Shown here piece after piece: positions 1-7,126 of a DNA stretch of 51,614 bases. Location: the NCBI RefSeq assembly GCF_001905725.1, contig NZ_LIWB01000017.1:1-51614 (forward strand), read 5' to 3'. The notes beneath the pieces are model-generated. The model searched no databases, was not told the origin of the DNA, and worked only from the letters and a program-made list of their open reading frames with translations. Both the position numbers and the translations under genes were made by a program. Positions within the stretch are counted from its first letter, which is position 1, and each line of letters starts with the position of its first letter. The DNA is from Streptomyces sp. CB02400 (GTDB lineage: Bacteria > Actinomycetota > Actinomycetes > Streptomycetales > Streptomycetaceae).

Positions 1-236
1 AAGAACATAGAGGCACCCCCCCGCAGCTCAGCAGCCACCCACATACGGCGTCTTCCAAACTGGTGACGGTCCGGCGCTAAGAGGTCGTCTCAGTTGGTGC
101 AGCAGCGATAGATCAAGGAGTCCAGACCCATTAGTCCAGCTGGTACCGCTGCAGTGCGGCAATCGCCCTGATGTATGGCCAAAGGCACTGAGTGTAGCTC
201 TCCTGCAGGGAGGAGCGATCTGGAGCCGTCCAGATG
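1..236. other. Segment downstream of the kinase gene, left junction of the putative inserted element
   Basis: No gene is supported here. The short open frame on the minus strand shows neither a recognisable product nor good codon bias. The base composition is visibly less GC-rich than the rest of the window. The only structure I recognise is the TAA plus GAGGTCGTCTCA sequence at 78-92, which has an inverted partner at 4629-4643. The interior next to it could be the remnant of an insertion-sequence end, but no transposase frame remains. Confidence 0.5.
78..92 (+). repeat. Left inverted repeat with flanking TAA
   Basis: TAA (78-80) followed by GAGGTCGTCTCA (81-92). It is the exact inverted partner of 4629-4643 and reads inward, toward the kinase gene. 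Confidence 0.65.
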
Positions 237-1577
237 TCACCCCAGTGTGGCGCGGGTTAGTGCCTGACCAACCTCGTCGGTTAATGCCGCATCTTCCTGA
301 CGAGCGGCGTCCGTCAGGGTCCGGTAGACCTCGGCGAGTTCGGCGATGCCATGTTCGTCACCCAGGTCGAGGAGCAGCTGACCGACATGGAAGCGGACCT
401 CGAGCAGCAGGCGGTCGTCAGGTGACCGGGACCGCAGCTCGTCCGCGAGAGCCGAGAGGGCCTTGAGGGCCTCCTCCAGGTAACCGAGGTGCCTCTGGCA
501 CCGTGCGAGACCGAAGCGGCACCGTACCACGTCCTCAGAGTGCTCCGGACCGAGATCTGCCAGGTCTTGTGCGAGGCGGGCGTACGTCGGCATGGCTTGT
601 GCAATGAGCCCCTGCTGGAAGAGCGCTTGCGCGCGTGTGATCCGCACGGCAGTGGAGAGCGACTCGAGCGTCGGACTGTCTGGGGCGGAGAGTGGAGGGA
701 GCGAGCGGGAGAAGGCGGGCGGGCACGTGGCGAGGGGCTCGTGCGGCGACTCGAGTCGTCTCCGGAATTCGCCGGCGGTGGCCGGACGGTCGCTCGCCCG
801 CTTCGCCAGTCCGGCCATGATGACGGCCTCCAGCGCCGGTGAGACACCGGGACGCAGCAGACTGACCGGTTCCGGCATCTTGTACCGATGATGATGCATG
901 ACCCGGGCGACATCCACGTCGGGGAAGGGCGGTATGCCAGTGAGCAGTTCGTAGAGCACGCAGGCAAGGGAGTACAGGTCGCTGCGCGGATGAACCTCGC
1001 GTCCCTCACACTGCTCGGGCGACATGTAGGCGACGGTGCCCAGGACCCTGTTGTTCTGGGTCAGCCGCGTCTGATCCGTCCTGAACACCTTGGCCACGCC
1101 GAAATCCAGCACCACGACTCGGTGACGGTCAGTCAGCATAATGTTGGCGGGCTTGAGGTCCCGGTGGATGACGGGGATCGCATGGGTGTGTTCGAGGACG
1201 TCGCAGATCTGGACGGCGAGGGACACGACCTCGTCCTCGGACAAGCGGTGTCCTTCCGCGACGACCTGGGTAAGGTCCCTCCCGAGGACATGCTCCATCA
1301 CCAGGTAGGCGTCGCTTGCGACGGAATCCACGCGTGCGTCGAGGAAAGCCGGGATGCCCGGGTGCTCCCAGCCCGCCAGCAGATTGGCCTCGAGCGTGAA
1401 GCGCCGGATCAGTTCCTCGGGGTGATGGGGGTCGAGGAGTTCCCGATGGATGCCTTTGACGGCCACTGCTCGCCGTGATCGGCGGTCGTACGCCCGCCAG
1501 ACCTCCCCCATGGCGCCACGGCCGAGTCGTCGGCGCAGCTCGTAGCGCTCGTCGAGGACCTGCCCTTCACTCCACAC
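237..1577 (-). CDS. Serine/threonine protein kinase, soluble, with helical C-terminal region
   Basis: A 446-residue Hanks-type kinase. The glycine loop GRGAMGEVW is at about 19-27, the ATP-anchoring lysine at K41, HRDLKPANIM gives catalytic D140, DFG gives D158, and GTVAYMSPEQ is the activation-segment end. The kinase domain ends near 280. The C-terminal 130 residues are helical and TPR-like. There is no transmembrane segment or PASTA domain, so it should act in the cytoplasm. The GTG start lies inside the upstream AIPR gene (11-bp overlap) and no good ribosome binding site is seen, so translational coupling is likely. Codon 432 (282-284) is TTA, the rare leucine codon read by bldA tRNA. A regulatory partner of the AIPR protein is my inference. 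Confidence 0.93.
   Translation of the reverse strand: MWSEGQVLDERYELRRRLGRGAMGEVWRAYDRRSRRAVAVKGIHRELLDPHHPEELIRRFTLEANLLAGWEHPGIPAFLDARVDSVASDAYLVMEHVLGRDLTQVVAEGHRLSEDEVVSLAVQICDVLEHTHAIPVIHRDLKPANIMLTDRHRVVVLDFGVAKVFRTDQTRLTQNNRVLGTVAYMSPEQCEGREVHPRSDLYSLACVLYELLTGIPPFPDVDVARVMHHHRYKMPEPVSLLRPGVSPALEAVIMAGLAKRASDRPATAGEFRRRLESPHEPLATCPPAFSRSLPPLSAPDSPTLESLSTAVRITRAQALFQQGLIAQAMPTYARLAQDLADLGPEHSEDVVRCRFGLARCQRHLGYLEEALKALSALADELRSRSPDDRLLLEVRFHVGQLLLDLGDEHGIAELAEVYRTLTDAARQEDAALTDEVGQALTRATLG
282..284 (-). promoter_or_regulatory. TTA codon in the kinase gene
   Basis: An in-frame TTA leucine codon 16 codons from the end of the kinase reading frame. TTA is rare in Streptomyces and read only by the bldA tRNA. 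Being near the 3' end, it may reflect foreign codon use as much as regulation. Confidence 0.8.
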
Positions 1578-3705
1578 CAGGACCGTCGCCCGCCGCTTCC
1601 ATGTCCGCCAGCAGCTCCCCGGCGAGATCGGCCAGTGTGCCTTCGCCAGGCAGGTACCACCGTCTCGTACCTTGCACTGCCGCGGGCTGTTCGGCCCACT
1701 CGGCCCTCTCCCAGATCCGCAGAACCAGCCCGGACGGCGAGTAGCATTGGCCGTCCAGCGCCCAGATCAGGGGTTTGCGCGCGTCGTTGACCCAGGTAGC
1801 CAGGTACCGCTCAGGGCCCCCGCTGAGCCACTCGCTCACGGCGTCCCGCTCCGTGACGGTGCCCGGACGGTAGATCAGCTGGGCACCGTCGTCGATGAGC
1901 CGGTGCTGGACGAGGAGGGGCACTGCGTTGGGACGTCGCCCACGGTTCGGACGCGGCGGGGCGACGAGTCTTCTTCCAGCTCCGTGTTGCAGGGTCTGCA
2001 AGACGTCCGAGACGAGGTGTCGGCAACTCTGCTCGTCGCGCAAGATCCGGGTGAGGAAGGCGTGCTGGCCATAGCGAGCGTCCAGGTTGTCGGTCAGAGC
2101 GACAAGGACCTCGACGGTGCGCTTCACGGCGCCCTGGCCCCGCGCTTCCCAGTCATCCCCCGGCTCATCGATTCCGTCGCCGCCGATCAGCTGGAAGACT
2201 GCGTGGGCGACCAGCAGCTCGGCTCGGTCGGCGACCACGCGCTCGCGTCCTTCCAGGCCGTCGGCCAGGACCGCCAGCTCGTCACGGACCTGGCGCAACA
2301 TGTTGACGGACCGCCAGATCTGCAACGCGCCTGGCCGATTGTCGAACAGCCGGGAGTAGAAGCCGCCCGAGCCGCGGCGCCACAGGACATCGCCGTCCGC
2401 CTGGTACCGGGCGAGCAGAGCGGCATCGGGGTAGGCACAGGTGAGGGCGAGCGCCGCCTCCGCCATGGTGCACCCTGCGGCCGGTGACGGCTCCGGGCCG
2501 CCGCGTTTGAGGACGTACGACTTGCCCAGCGACAGGGCGAGGTCCTGACGGATGAGCTCCTGCTGGGGATCCAGCGCGGCGAAGTCCCGCGCTTCCACGT
2601 GGTTCTGCGTGTTGGTCGCTCGTGTGATCCGCTGTGCTAGGTCGTTCGGGGCCCCGTCCAGGCAGATGAGGCGGACCGCGACGAGCGCGTCGGCGACCGC
2701 CTGCGGTTCCTGCTCGTATGCCTGACGAGCAGCAGCTACCGTCTGCGCCCCGTTCACGACCCTTGCATTGCCCAATTCCAGTCGAACCGGTTGGCCTTGA
2801 GCGCGTCGGGCGACATACGTGGTCCGGACAGAGTCGCACAACACCGTGATGCCGTTGTTGAGATACCAGAACTCCTGCGGGGCGTTTAGCAGGCTGTCGA
2901 CCATGGTCGCGTTGACGTCAGTCGCACCCAGCGGGAAGCGCACGTTCTGATCAAAGAGCCGCATGCCGAACTGTTCGTACCACCCTGCCAGTTCCTCGGC
3001 GCTCACCGTGCCAAGATACGTCTGGTAGGGGGTCGAGTTCATGTGCCAGCCGTCCGACAACGTGGCGGTGATCGTCGCAGGCTCGGGCAGAGACTCCCTC
3101 CGTACGATGGCGTGGAAGTCGGGCACGCCCAAGATCCGGAAGTCCAGCAGCTCCCCGAACCGGTTGAACTCCCTCACGCCTTCGTGCAACAAGTCGTCTG
3201 CCTCAAGCGAGATGCCTTCGTCGCCCAGGGCGGCGAAAACCAGGTGGACCCGAAGGGCTGCCTCGCTGAGCAACGCATCCATCTTGGGGACCAGTTGTTG
3301 GAACCTCGCGTTGAACTGGTCGTACCGGAAGTCGAGGAGTTGCTGGACACCGTGGAGCAACTGCTGGACGGCGACGCTGTCCAGCCGGGCGGTGCCCTGC
3401 TCGCTCCACTTCGCCTGGACCAGCCAGATCTCCGTGGTCGCGGGTGAGACGAACACGGCGTCGACACCCTGGTCGTCCGCTCCGTCGACGACCGCTGCAG
3501 CCGCCTCCGCCGCCGTACAGTCCGCGACCAGCTGCACCGCCTTCGCGGCCAGGGTCCGGGAAAGAAAGGCCCTCTCGCGCTGTGCCGGGGATCCGGTCGT
3601 GACGTCGGTCATGTCGAGCAGGCCGACGAACTCCCGTAGCAAGGCGGCACGGATCTGCCGGACCTCCAGGGGAGTACCGTGAAGGGCCTCAGTCCCGTGT
3701 TCCAT
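1567..3705 (-). CDS. AIPR-family protein with nuclease-like N-terminus (abortive infection type)
   Basis: A 712-residue protein. Two hallmarks of the AIPR (abortive infection phage resistance) family are visible: NNGITVLC at 283-290 and VVNGAQTV at 316-323. Nearer the N-terminus, QGVDAVFV (D82) followed by IWLVQAKW (Q97, K99) has the pattern of a PD-(D/E)xK restriction-endonuclease fold with Q in the middle position. The ATG start is supported by an AGAAGGAGC ribosome binding site. Its 3' end overlaps the kinase gene. Family knowledge links AIPR proteins to phage defence. Here I infer a nuclease-type effector whose activity could be controlled by the kinase. The two genes share a strand and the same inverted-repeat-bounded segment. 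Confidence 0.85.
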   Translation of the reverse strand: MEHGTEALHGTPLEVRQIRAALLREFVGLLDMTDVTTGSPAQRERAFLSRTLAAKAVQLVADCTAAEAAAAVVDGADDQGVDAVFVSPATTEIWLVQAKWSEQGTARLDSVAVQQLLHGVQQLLDFRYDQFNARFQQLVPKMDALLSEAALRVHLVFAALGDEGISLEADDLLHEGVREFNRFGELLDFRILGVPDFHAIVRRESLPEPATITATLSDGWHMNSTPYQTYLGTVSAEELAGWYEQFGMRLFDQNVRFPLGATDVNATMVDSLLNAPQEFWYLNNGITVLCDSVRTTYVARRAQGQPVRLELGNARVVNGAQTVAAARQAYEQEPQAVADALVAVRLICLDGAPNDLAQRITRATNTQNHVEARDFAALDPQQELIRQDLALSLGKSYVLKRGGPEPSPAAGCTMAEAALALTCAYPDAALLARYQADGDVLWRRGSGGFYSRLFDNRPGALQIWRSVNMLRQVRDELAVLADGLEGRERVVADRAELLVAHAVFQLIGGDGIDEPGDDWEARGQGAVKRTVEVLVALTDNLDARYGQHAFLTRILRDEQSCRHLVSDVLQTLQHGAGRRLVAPPRPNRGRRPNAVPLLVQHRLIDDGAQLIYRPGTVTERDAVSEWLSGGPERYLATWVNDARKPLIWALDGQCYSPSGLVLRIWERAEWAEQPAAVQGTRRWYLPGEGTLADLAGELLADMEAAGDGPGVE

Positions 3706-3771
3706 GGCGTGCTCCTTCTGGAACGCTTCGGCTCCGCGCGGCGCGCTCCTCGGCTCCGCGCAGCCGGCACA

Positions 3772-4503
3772 CTAGCTGACGTACTCCACGATCAAGGGGC
3801 TCGCAACCAGACAGCTTCCCTCGGTGGCCGTCGCGGGCAGCAGGGCACTCACCCGGGCATAGCCGATCATGAGTGCGGAGGTGCTGACCTCGGCGCTCTC
3901 GGCGTCGAGGGCTGTCAGGAGCTCGCGGATGCCGGCCCGGGACAGGGATGTGGCCGGTCCGAGCGGAGTGTCGCCGTCCCGTGCGTCGGGGCCGAGCGGA
4001 CCCTGGGCTTGGGCCAGTGCGGCGAGGACGTGCCCGGCCTGCGTGACGAAGAGCGTACCGGCACTGTGGCCTCCGCCTTCTAGGTCCGTCAGCGCGGGTC
4101 CGTCGATCTGGACGGGGGGACGGCCGCTCAGGTGACGGGCCGACCCGTGAAGCAGCAGGCGACGGGTGACGCCAGCTTCGGGAGGGCTGGGGGCCGGGTC
4201 CACGAACAGCACGAGGTCCTGGTACCTGCCGCGGAGCGTGATCCAGCTCAGCGGGGCCTCGAACTGCACCCAGCGGCCGGGAGAAAGCTCGGGCTCCAGG
4301 TGTGAGGGCGCGTGCCGCTCCAGGTCCTTCTCCACCCGTTTGAGGTGGCGCAACAGGTCCCGGTCGAGGTCCGTCGCGGGGCTCTCCACGTTGATCCCGG
4401 CCATCGATACGCCAGCGTGCAGTTTGATGGTGGGAAGGGCCCGCCGGGGCTCCGGCAGGAACCCGCTCAGCTTGCCCTCGGACAAATAGACGACCTCACG
4501 CAC
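3772..4503 (-). CDS. SAVMC3_10250-like protein of unknown function
   Basis: 243 residues, beginning MREVVYLSEGKLSGFLPEP. From memory this N-terminus matches the Streptomyces family named SAVMC3_10250, whose function is unknown. There is no signal peptide or membrane segment. The middle has alternating strands (WVQFEAPLSW, DLVLFVDPAP, RLLLHGSARHL) suggesting an alpha/beta or beta-rich cytoplasmic protein. The start is GTG with only a weak G-rich site upstream. It lies 66 bp upstream of the AIPR gene on the same strand, so the three genes may be one transcript. The family assignment is moderate; the open frame itself is convincing. Confidence 0.6.
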   Translation of the reverse strand: MREVVYLSEGKLSGFLPEPRRALPTIKLHAGVSMAGINVESPATDLDRDLLRHLKRVEKDLERHAPSHLEPELSPGRWVQFEAPLSWITLRGRYQDLVLFVDPAPSPPEAGVTRRLLLHGSARHLSGRPPVQIDGPALTDLEGGGHSAGTLFVTQAGHVLAALAQAQGPLGPDARDGDTPLGPATSLSRAGIRELLTALDAESAEVSTSALMIGYARVSALLPATATEGSCLVASPLIVEYVS

Positions 4504-4628
4504 TGGCGCTGCCCCCGGCTGTTCCGCTTCTCGGTCTATCAGTCACGCAACTACGCGCTCATCTTGCCATCTCGCACCGACAGCGGCCTCATCGATCGCC
4601 CGTGTCCCCGGGACGTCATCAAGCCAGT

Positions 4629-4643
4629 TGAGACGACCTCTAA
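4629..4643 (-). repeat. Right inverted repeat with flanking TAA
   Basis: TGAGACGACCTC (4629-4640) followed by TAA (4641-4643). It is the perfect inverted partner of the left copy and reads inward. A 12-bp match plus matching TAA flanks between two short non-coding flanks is unlikely by chance. Confidence 0.65.
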
Positions 4644-4689
4644 AACGGTGGTCGCCAGCGCGGCGCCAGGACAATCCAGACGGCCGCCC

Positions 4690-4718
4690 GTGCCAGACGC
4701 GTGCCAGATCGTGCGGGG
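4690..4718 (+). repeat. GTGCCAGA direct repeats, left cluster
   Basis: GTGCCAGA occurs at 4690 and again at 4701, 11 bp apart (one helical turn). A GTGC remnant follows at 4711, leading into a GGGGAACAACGGGGAA stretch. Helically phased short repeats of this type are common for integrase arm sites or regulator iterons. I cannot say which, or whether they are functional. Confidence 0.4.
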
Positions 4719-4971
4719 AACAACGGGGAATGGCGGAGACCAGGCCGCCGGTCAGTCAGGCCCCGCGCCCGCTCTGCCGCAGGTCAGCCCGACAACCAGC
4801 CACAGAGGACCCGAGCTTCCCAAGCTGAGAGCTCGGGACGTCGTCACGGGCTGGCCGTTGCCGCTTGCTCTGGTCGACGACAAACTCCGATAGCGCGGCT
4901 GAGGACGGTTGGCGTGTCGCGAGGCATACGCGTGCGTGGTCGGTTGGCGCACCCGCCGTCGGCTGAGGTTC

Positions 4972-4990
4972 GTGCCACTGCCGTGCCAGA
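4972..4990 (+). repeat. GTGCCA direct repeats, right cluster
   Basis: GTGCCACT at 4972 and GTGCCAGA at 4983, again 11 bp apart, about 282 bp from the left cluster in the same orientation. The shared spacing is the main reason to regard the two clusters as related. Confidence 0.4.
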
Positions 4991-5134
4991 TGCAGGGGTC
5001 AGCCATGGTCAACGGGGGCGCCCCGTGGCCGAGTTGCCAGCAAGCCTGGTTAGGTATTGAAGCCCCAGCTCAGCGGCACGATCCGCCCGCCTCTCCGGAC
5101 CAGATCCTGCCCCTGCTGTTTTGCCAGGACAAAC

Positions 5135-5914
5135 TCAGCCAGGTGTGAACTCGTACTGAAGCTCGTACAGATGGCCCGCCTTGACCATGACGGTGGCTTC
5201 CACGGGGCATTCGTCGTCGCTGTAGACGACGCGCAGGGTGCGAAGCACAGGGAGATCGCTGGGCAGGTTCAGGGCCTGATACTGCTCCTGGGTGGGGACC
5301 CTGGCCGAGACCCGGTCCACGCTCAGGCGTGGCGGGAACCCGAGTTGGCTGAGGAGCGCCGGGGTGCCGCCCTTGATCTTCCGCTTGACGGCGAGGGCGG
5401 TCTCCCGGGCGATGGACAGAGGGTAGTAGGACTTGACCAGTTCGACCGGTTCCCCGTCGATCGACAGGATCTGATGACGTAGGACCGCGGTCTCGACGTC
5501 GTCGAGGCCCAGCGCGGACGCGACGTCGGCCGGCGGCCGGGTCTCGACCACGTCGAGCAGCGTGCTGTGTGCCGGGGCGCCGAGCTTCGCGGCCTCGGCC
5601 AGCCAGCGGTACGGCTTTCCCGGCTCCGCGGGAGCCATGTACGCGGCCGGGCGCATCGTTCGCTGCCGGTGTTCGCGAACGGTGACGGCGGACCCGGCGC
5701 GACCCACCACGAGCTGCTCGTCCTTGAGAAGCTGTAGGGCTTTCTGGATGGTCGCGTTCGAGGCGTCGAATCTCTCCTTGAGCTGCGCCGTGGAGGGCAG
5801 GTTGGCGCCCGGTGCCAGGTCGCCGCTCATGATTTCGTCGCGTAGGTCGGCGGCGATCCGCTCATGGAGCGACCGTCGGTCCGGCGAGTCGGTGTGGGTG
5901 GTGGGCACGGTCAT
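5135..5914 (-). CDS. GntR-family transcriptional regulator, HutC subfamily
   Basis: 259 residues. A winged helix-turn-helix spans about 15-80 (LHERIAADLRDEIMSGDLAPG, then LPSTAQLKERFDASNATIQKA), typical of GntR. A UTRA ligand-binding domain follows from about 95 to 250 (VLRHQILSIDGEPVELVKSY, LRTLRVVYSDDECPVEATV). It should bind DNA as a dimer in response to a small ligand that the sequence does not reveal. Its ATG overlaps the stop of the upstream UTRA-only gene by 4 bp (ATGA at 5911-5914), so the two are translationally coupled. Relatives include regulators on integrative plasmids (KorSA type) as well as metabolic regulators. Confidence 0.93.
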   Translation of the reverse strand: MTVPTTHTDSPDRRSLHERIAADLRDEIMSGDLAPGANLPSTAQLKERFDASNATIQKALQLLKDEQLVVGRAGSAVTVREHRQRTMRPAAYMAPAEPGKPYRWLAEAAKLGAPAHSTLLDVVETRPPADVASALGLDDVETAVLRHQILSIDGEPVELVKSYYPLSIARETALAVKRKIKGGTPALLSQLGFPPRLSVDRVSARVPTQEQYQALNLPSDLPVLRTLRVVYSDDECPVEATVMVKAGHLYELQYEFTPG

Positions 5915-6453
5915 CCGATCCGGATCTCGTAACGCAGGCGTTGCCGGTGTGCCGGCATGACCATCATGTCGACCTGGAAGGGCCGGTCGTCGCTGTCGAG
6001 CGTGACCCGGCTCAGTCGGAGGACCGGTTCGTCCGGGCTCAGACGCAGGACTTCACGCTCCTCCGCGTCAGGCATCCGCGCGGTCACGTCCTCGCGTACA
6101 CGGGCGCCGATGTGCCCGCGCTCGGCGAGGAAGGTCACGGCGCCGCCCGGGATTTTCCTCGCCTCGGCGAGGCGGGTGCCCCGGGCGATGTGCGCGGGAT
6201 AGTAGGTGTCCGTCAGCTCGCACGGCTCTCCATCGAGTTCGATCACCCGACGGCGCACGATCACCGTCGCTTCCGTGGGCAGCCCGAGAAGCGCGGCGAC
6301 TTCCTCCGAGGCCGACGTCTCACCGGCGTACGTGATGCGCTGCGTGCCCTTGCCCCCACGGGACTCGGCTTCGGCCGCCCAGGCGTCCGGCCGCCCCTTC
6401 TCCCGTGCGGTCAGGTACGGCAGCGAGGTACTGACCCAGGTGCTGTCGCTCAC
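5911..6453 (-). CDS. UTRA domain protein lacking a DNA-binding domain
   Basis: About 180 residues made almost entirely of a UTRA effector-binding domain (VIVRRRVIELDGEPCELTDT, LRLSRVTLDSDDRPFQVDMM). The winged helix expected in HutC proteins is absent. The N-terminal 40 residues are a polar segment ending KGTQRI. I choose the GTG at 6451-6453 because GGAGG lies just upstream of it. The ATG at 6463-6465 overlaps that ribosome binding site and has only pyrimidines upstream. Coupled to the HutC gene downstream, it could act as a ligand sensor or dominant partner through UTRA dimerisation (inference). Confidence 0.88.
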   Translation of the reverse strand: MSDSTWVSTSLPYLTAREKGRPDAWAAEAESRGGKGTQRITYAGETSASEEVAALLGLPTEATVIVRRRVIELDGEPCELTDTYYPAHIARGTRLAEARKIPGGAVTFLAERGHIGARVREDVTARMPDAEEREVLRLSPDEPVLRLSRVTLDSDDRPFQVDMMVMPAHRQRLRYEIRIG

Positions 6454-6558
6454 TGTGTCCTCCATGGAGGGGCGGATGTTCGAGCTTGCCGCTTTACACA
6501 TTAAGCGAGTCGCTCGAGATCACCACCCCCACTCCTCACCTATCTGCTTTTCGCGAAT

Positions 6559-6589
6559 AGTGGTACGGTGTGCCGGACCGTACACCACT
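6559..6589. promoter_or_regulatory. Interrupted inverted repeat, operator candidate
   Basis: TACGGT (6564-6569) and ACCGTA (6577-6582) form an inverted repeat with a 7-bp spacer. It is flanked by AGTGG (6559-6563) and CCACT (6585-6589), so dyad symmetry extends over about 31 bp with two extra bases on the right. It sits between the divergent UTRA gene and the ATP-binding protein gene. It is a reasonable binding site for the neighbouring HutC protein, but that link is untested. Confidence 0.5.
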
Positions 6590-6610
6590 GGATCAAGGCG
6601 GTGGCTCACC

Positions 6611-7024
6611 GTGTCTCTGTCACGGCAACGTCGATTTCCGCGGGCGCGTCGCTCCGTGCCCGCCGCGCGCGCGTTCGCTCTCGAAACACTCATGGAGTGG
6701 GGCTACCGGGACCGGCAGGACGATGTGCGTCTCTGCGTGTCGGAGCTGGCGACGAACGCTCTGCTGCACGGCGTCCCACCGGGGCGTGAGTTTTCCCTGG
6801 CGCTGACCGGAGACGGTCCCCTCGTCCGCGTCGAGGTGCGTGACAGCGGCGGTGGGAACCCCCGGGTGAGAGATGTGGAGGCGGACGGCTGCGGAGGCAG
6901 AGGACTTCACCTCGTCATGGCCCTCGCCGACGACTTCGGCGTGACACCGCACCATCCTGGCAAAACCGTCTGGGCGGTGCTCAAGATGGACTCTGCGAAA
7001 GTAGAAACAGCTGAGTACACGTGA
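6611..7024 (+). CDS. ATP-binding protein of the HATPase_c_2 (anti-sigma-factor-like) group
   Basis: 137 residues from the GTG at 6611, chosen because AAGGCGG lies about 9 bp upstream. The longer upstream frame would run through the divergent gene and the operator-like repeat. The GHKL ATPase boxes are visible: LCVSELATNALLHGV (N-box), VEVRDSGGG (G1) and GGRGLHLVMALAD (G2), then KTVWAVL. Streptomyces carry many such short RsbW-like kinase domains, usually paired with anti-anti-sigma or DUF397 proteins. None is seen adjacent here. Confidence 0.88.
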   Translation: MSLSRQRRFPRARRSVPAARAFALETLMEWGYRDRQDDVRLCVSELATNALLHGVPPGREFSLALTGDGPLVRVEVRDSGGGNPRVRDVEADGCGGRGLHLVMALADDFGVTPHHPGKTVWAVLKMDSAKVETAEYT

Positions 7025-7028
7025 CTCA

Positions 7029-7045
7029 ACGCCCACTTCGGGCGT
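7029..7045 (+). terminator. Short hairpin after the ATP-binding gene
   Basis: ACGCCC (7029-7034), a 5-base loop and GGGCGT (7040-7045) form a 6-bp perfect stem four bases past the stop codon. No U-tract follows, which is usual for actinobacterial terminators. Confidence 0.45.
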
Positions 7046-7126
7046 ATCTCCTCCCAACTGGAATGCCGGGTTCAGCCGCATGCTCTCGGCTCTCACCCGC
7101 GAAGCCGCCCGTGCGAGGATCGCGAC

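Larger units (their letters stand above)
78..4643. mobile_element. Putative transposon-like cassette with 12-bp terminal inverted repeats and TAA target duplication
   Basis: At 81-92 the sequence GAGGTCGTCTCA is preceded by TAA (78-80). At 4629-4640 its exact reverse complement is followed by TAA (4641-4643). A further three of five inner bases also match. This is the geometry of terminal inverted repeats with a 3-bp TNA target duplication, as known for some IS5-family subgroups. Between the ends lie three leftward genes: Ser/Thr kinase, AIPR protein and a SAVMC3_10250-like protein. No transposase is seen, so the unit would need help in trans or be a fossil. The repeat match is directly visible; its identity as a mobile element is inference. 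Confidence 0.5.
4504..5134. other. 631-bp gap without a convincing gene
   Basis: This stretch separates the three-gene cassette from the HutC regulator. It contains the right inverted repeat (4629-4643) and two clusters of GTGCCA direct repeats. A rightward frame crossing it from 4312 shows no recognisable domain and starts inside a leftward gene, so I do not call it. The composition is mixed. It may be a graveyard of insertion or integration events. Confidence 0.5.

Noticed and set aside
4312..4893. Rightward frame crossing the non-coding gap
   Set aside because: It starts inside a convincing leftward gene, crosses the right inverted repeat and shows no family resemblance.
4690..4990. GTGCCA repeats considered as CRISPR repeats or an origin
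   Set aside because: Units are only 6-8 bp, too few and irregular for CRISPR. No DnaA boxes or replication gene are nearby.
7025..7126. Possible tRNA because of a GGGTTCAGCC-like stretch
   Set aside because: No matching acceptor stem, anticodon arm or D-loop could be drawn. The stretch fits an ordinary intergenic region with a terminator hairpin.
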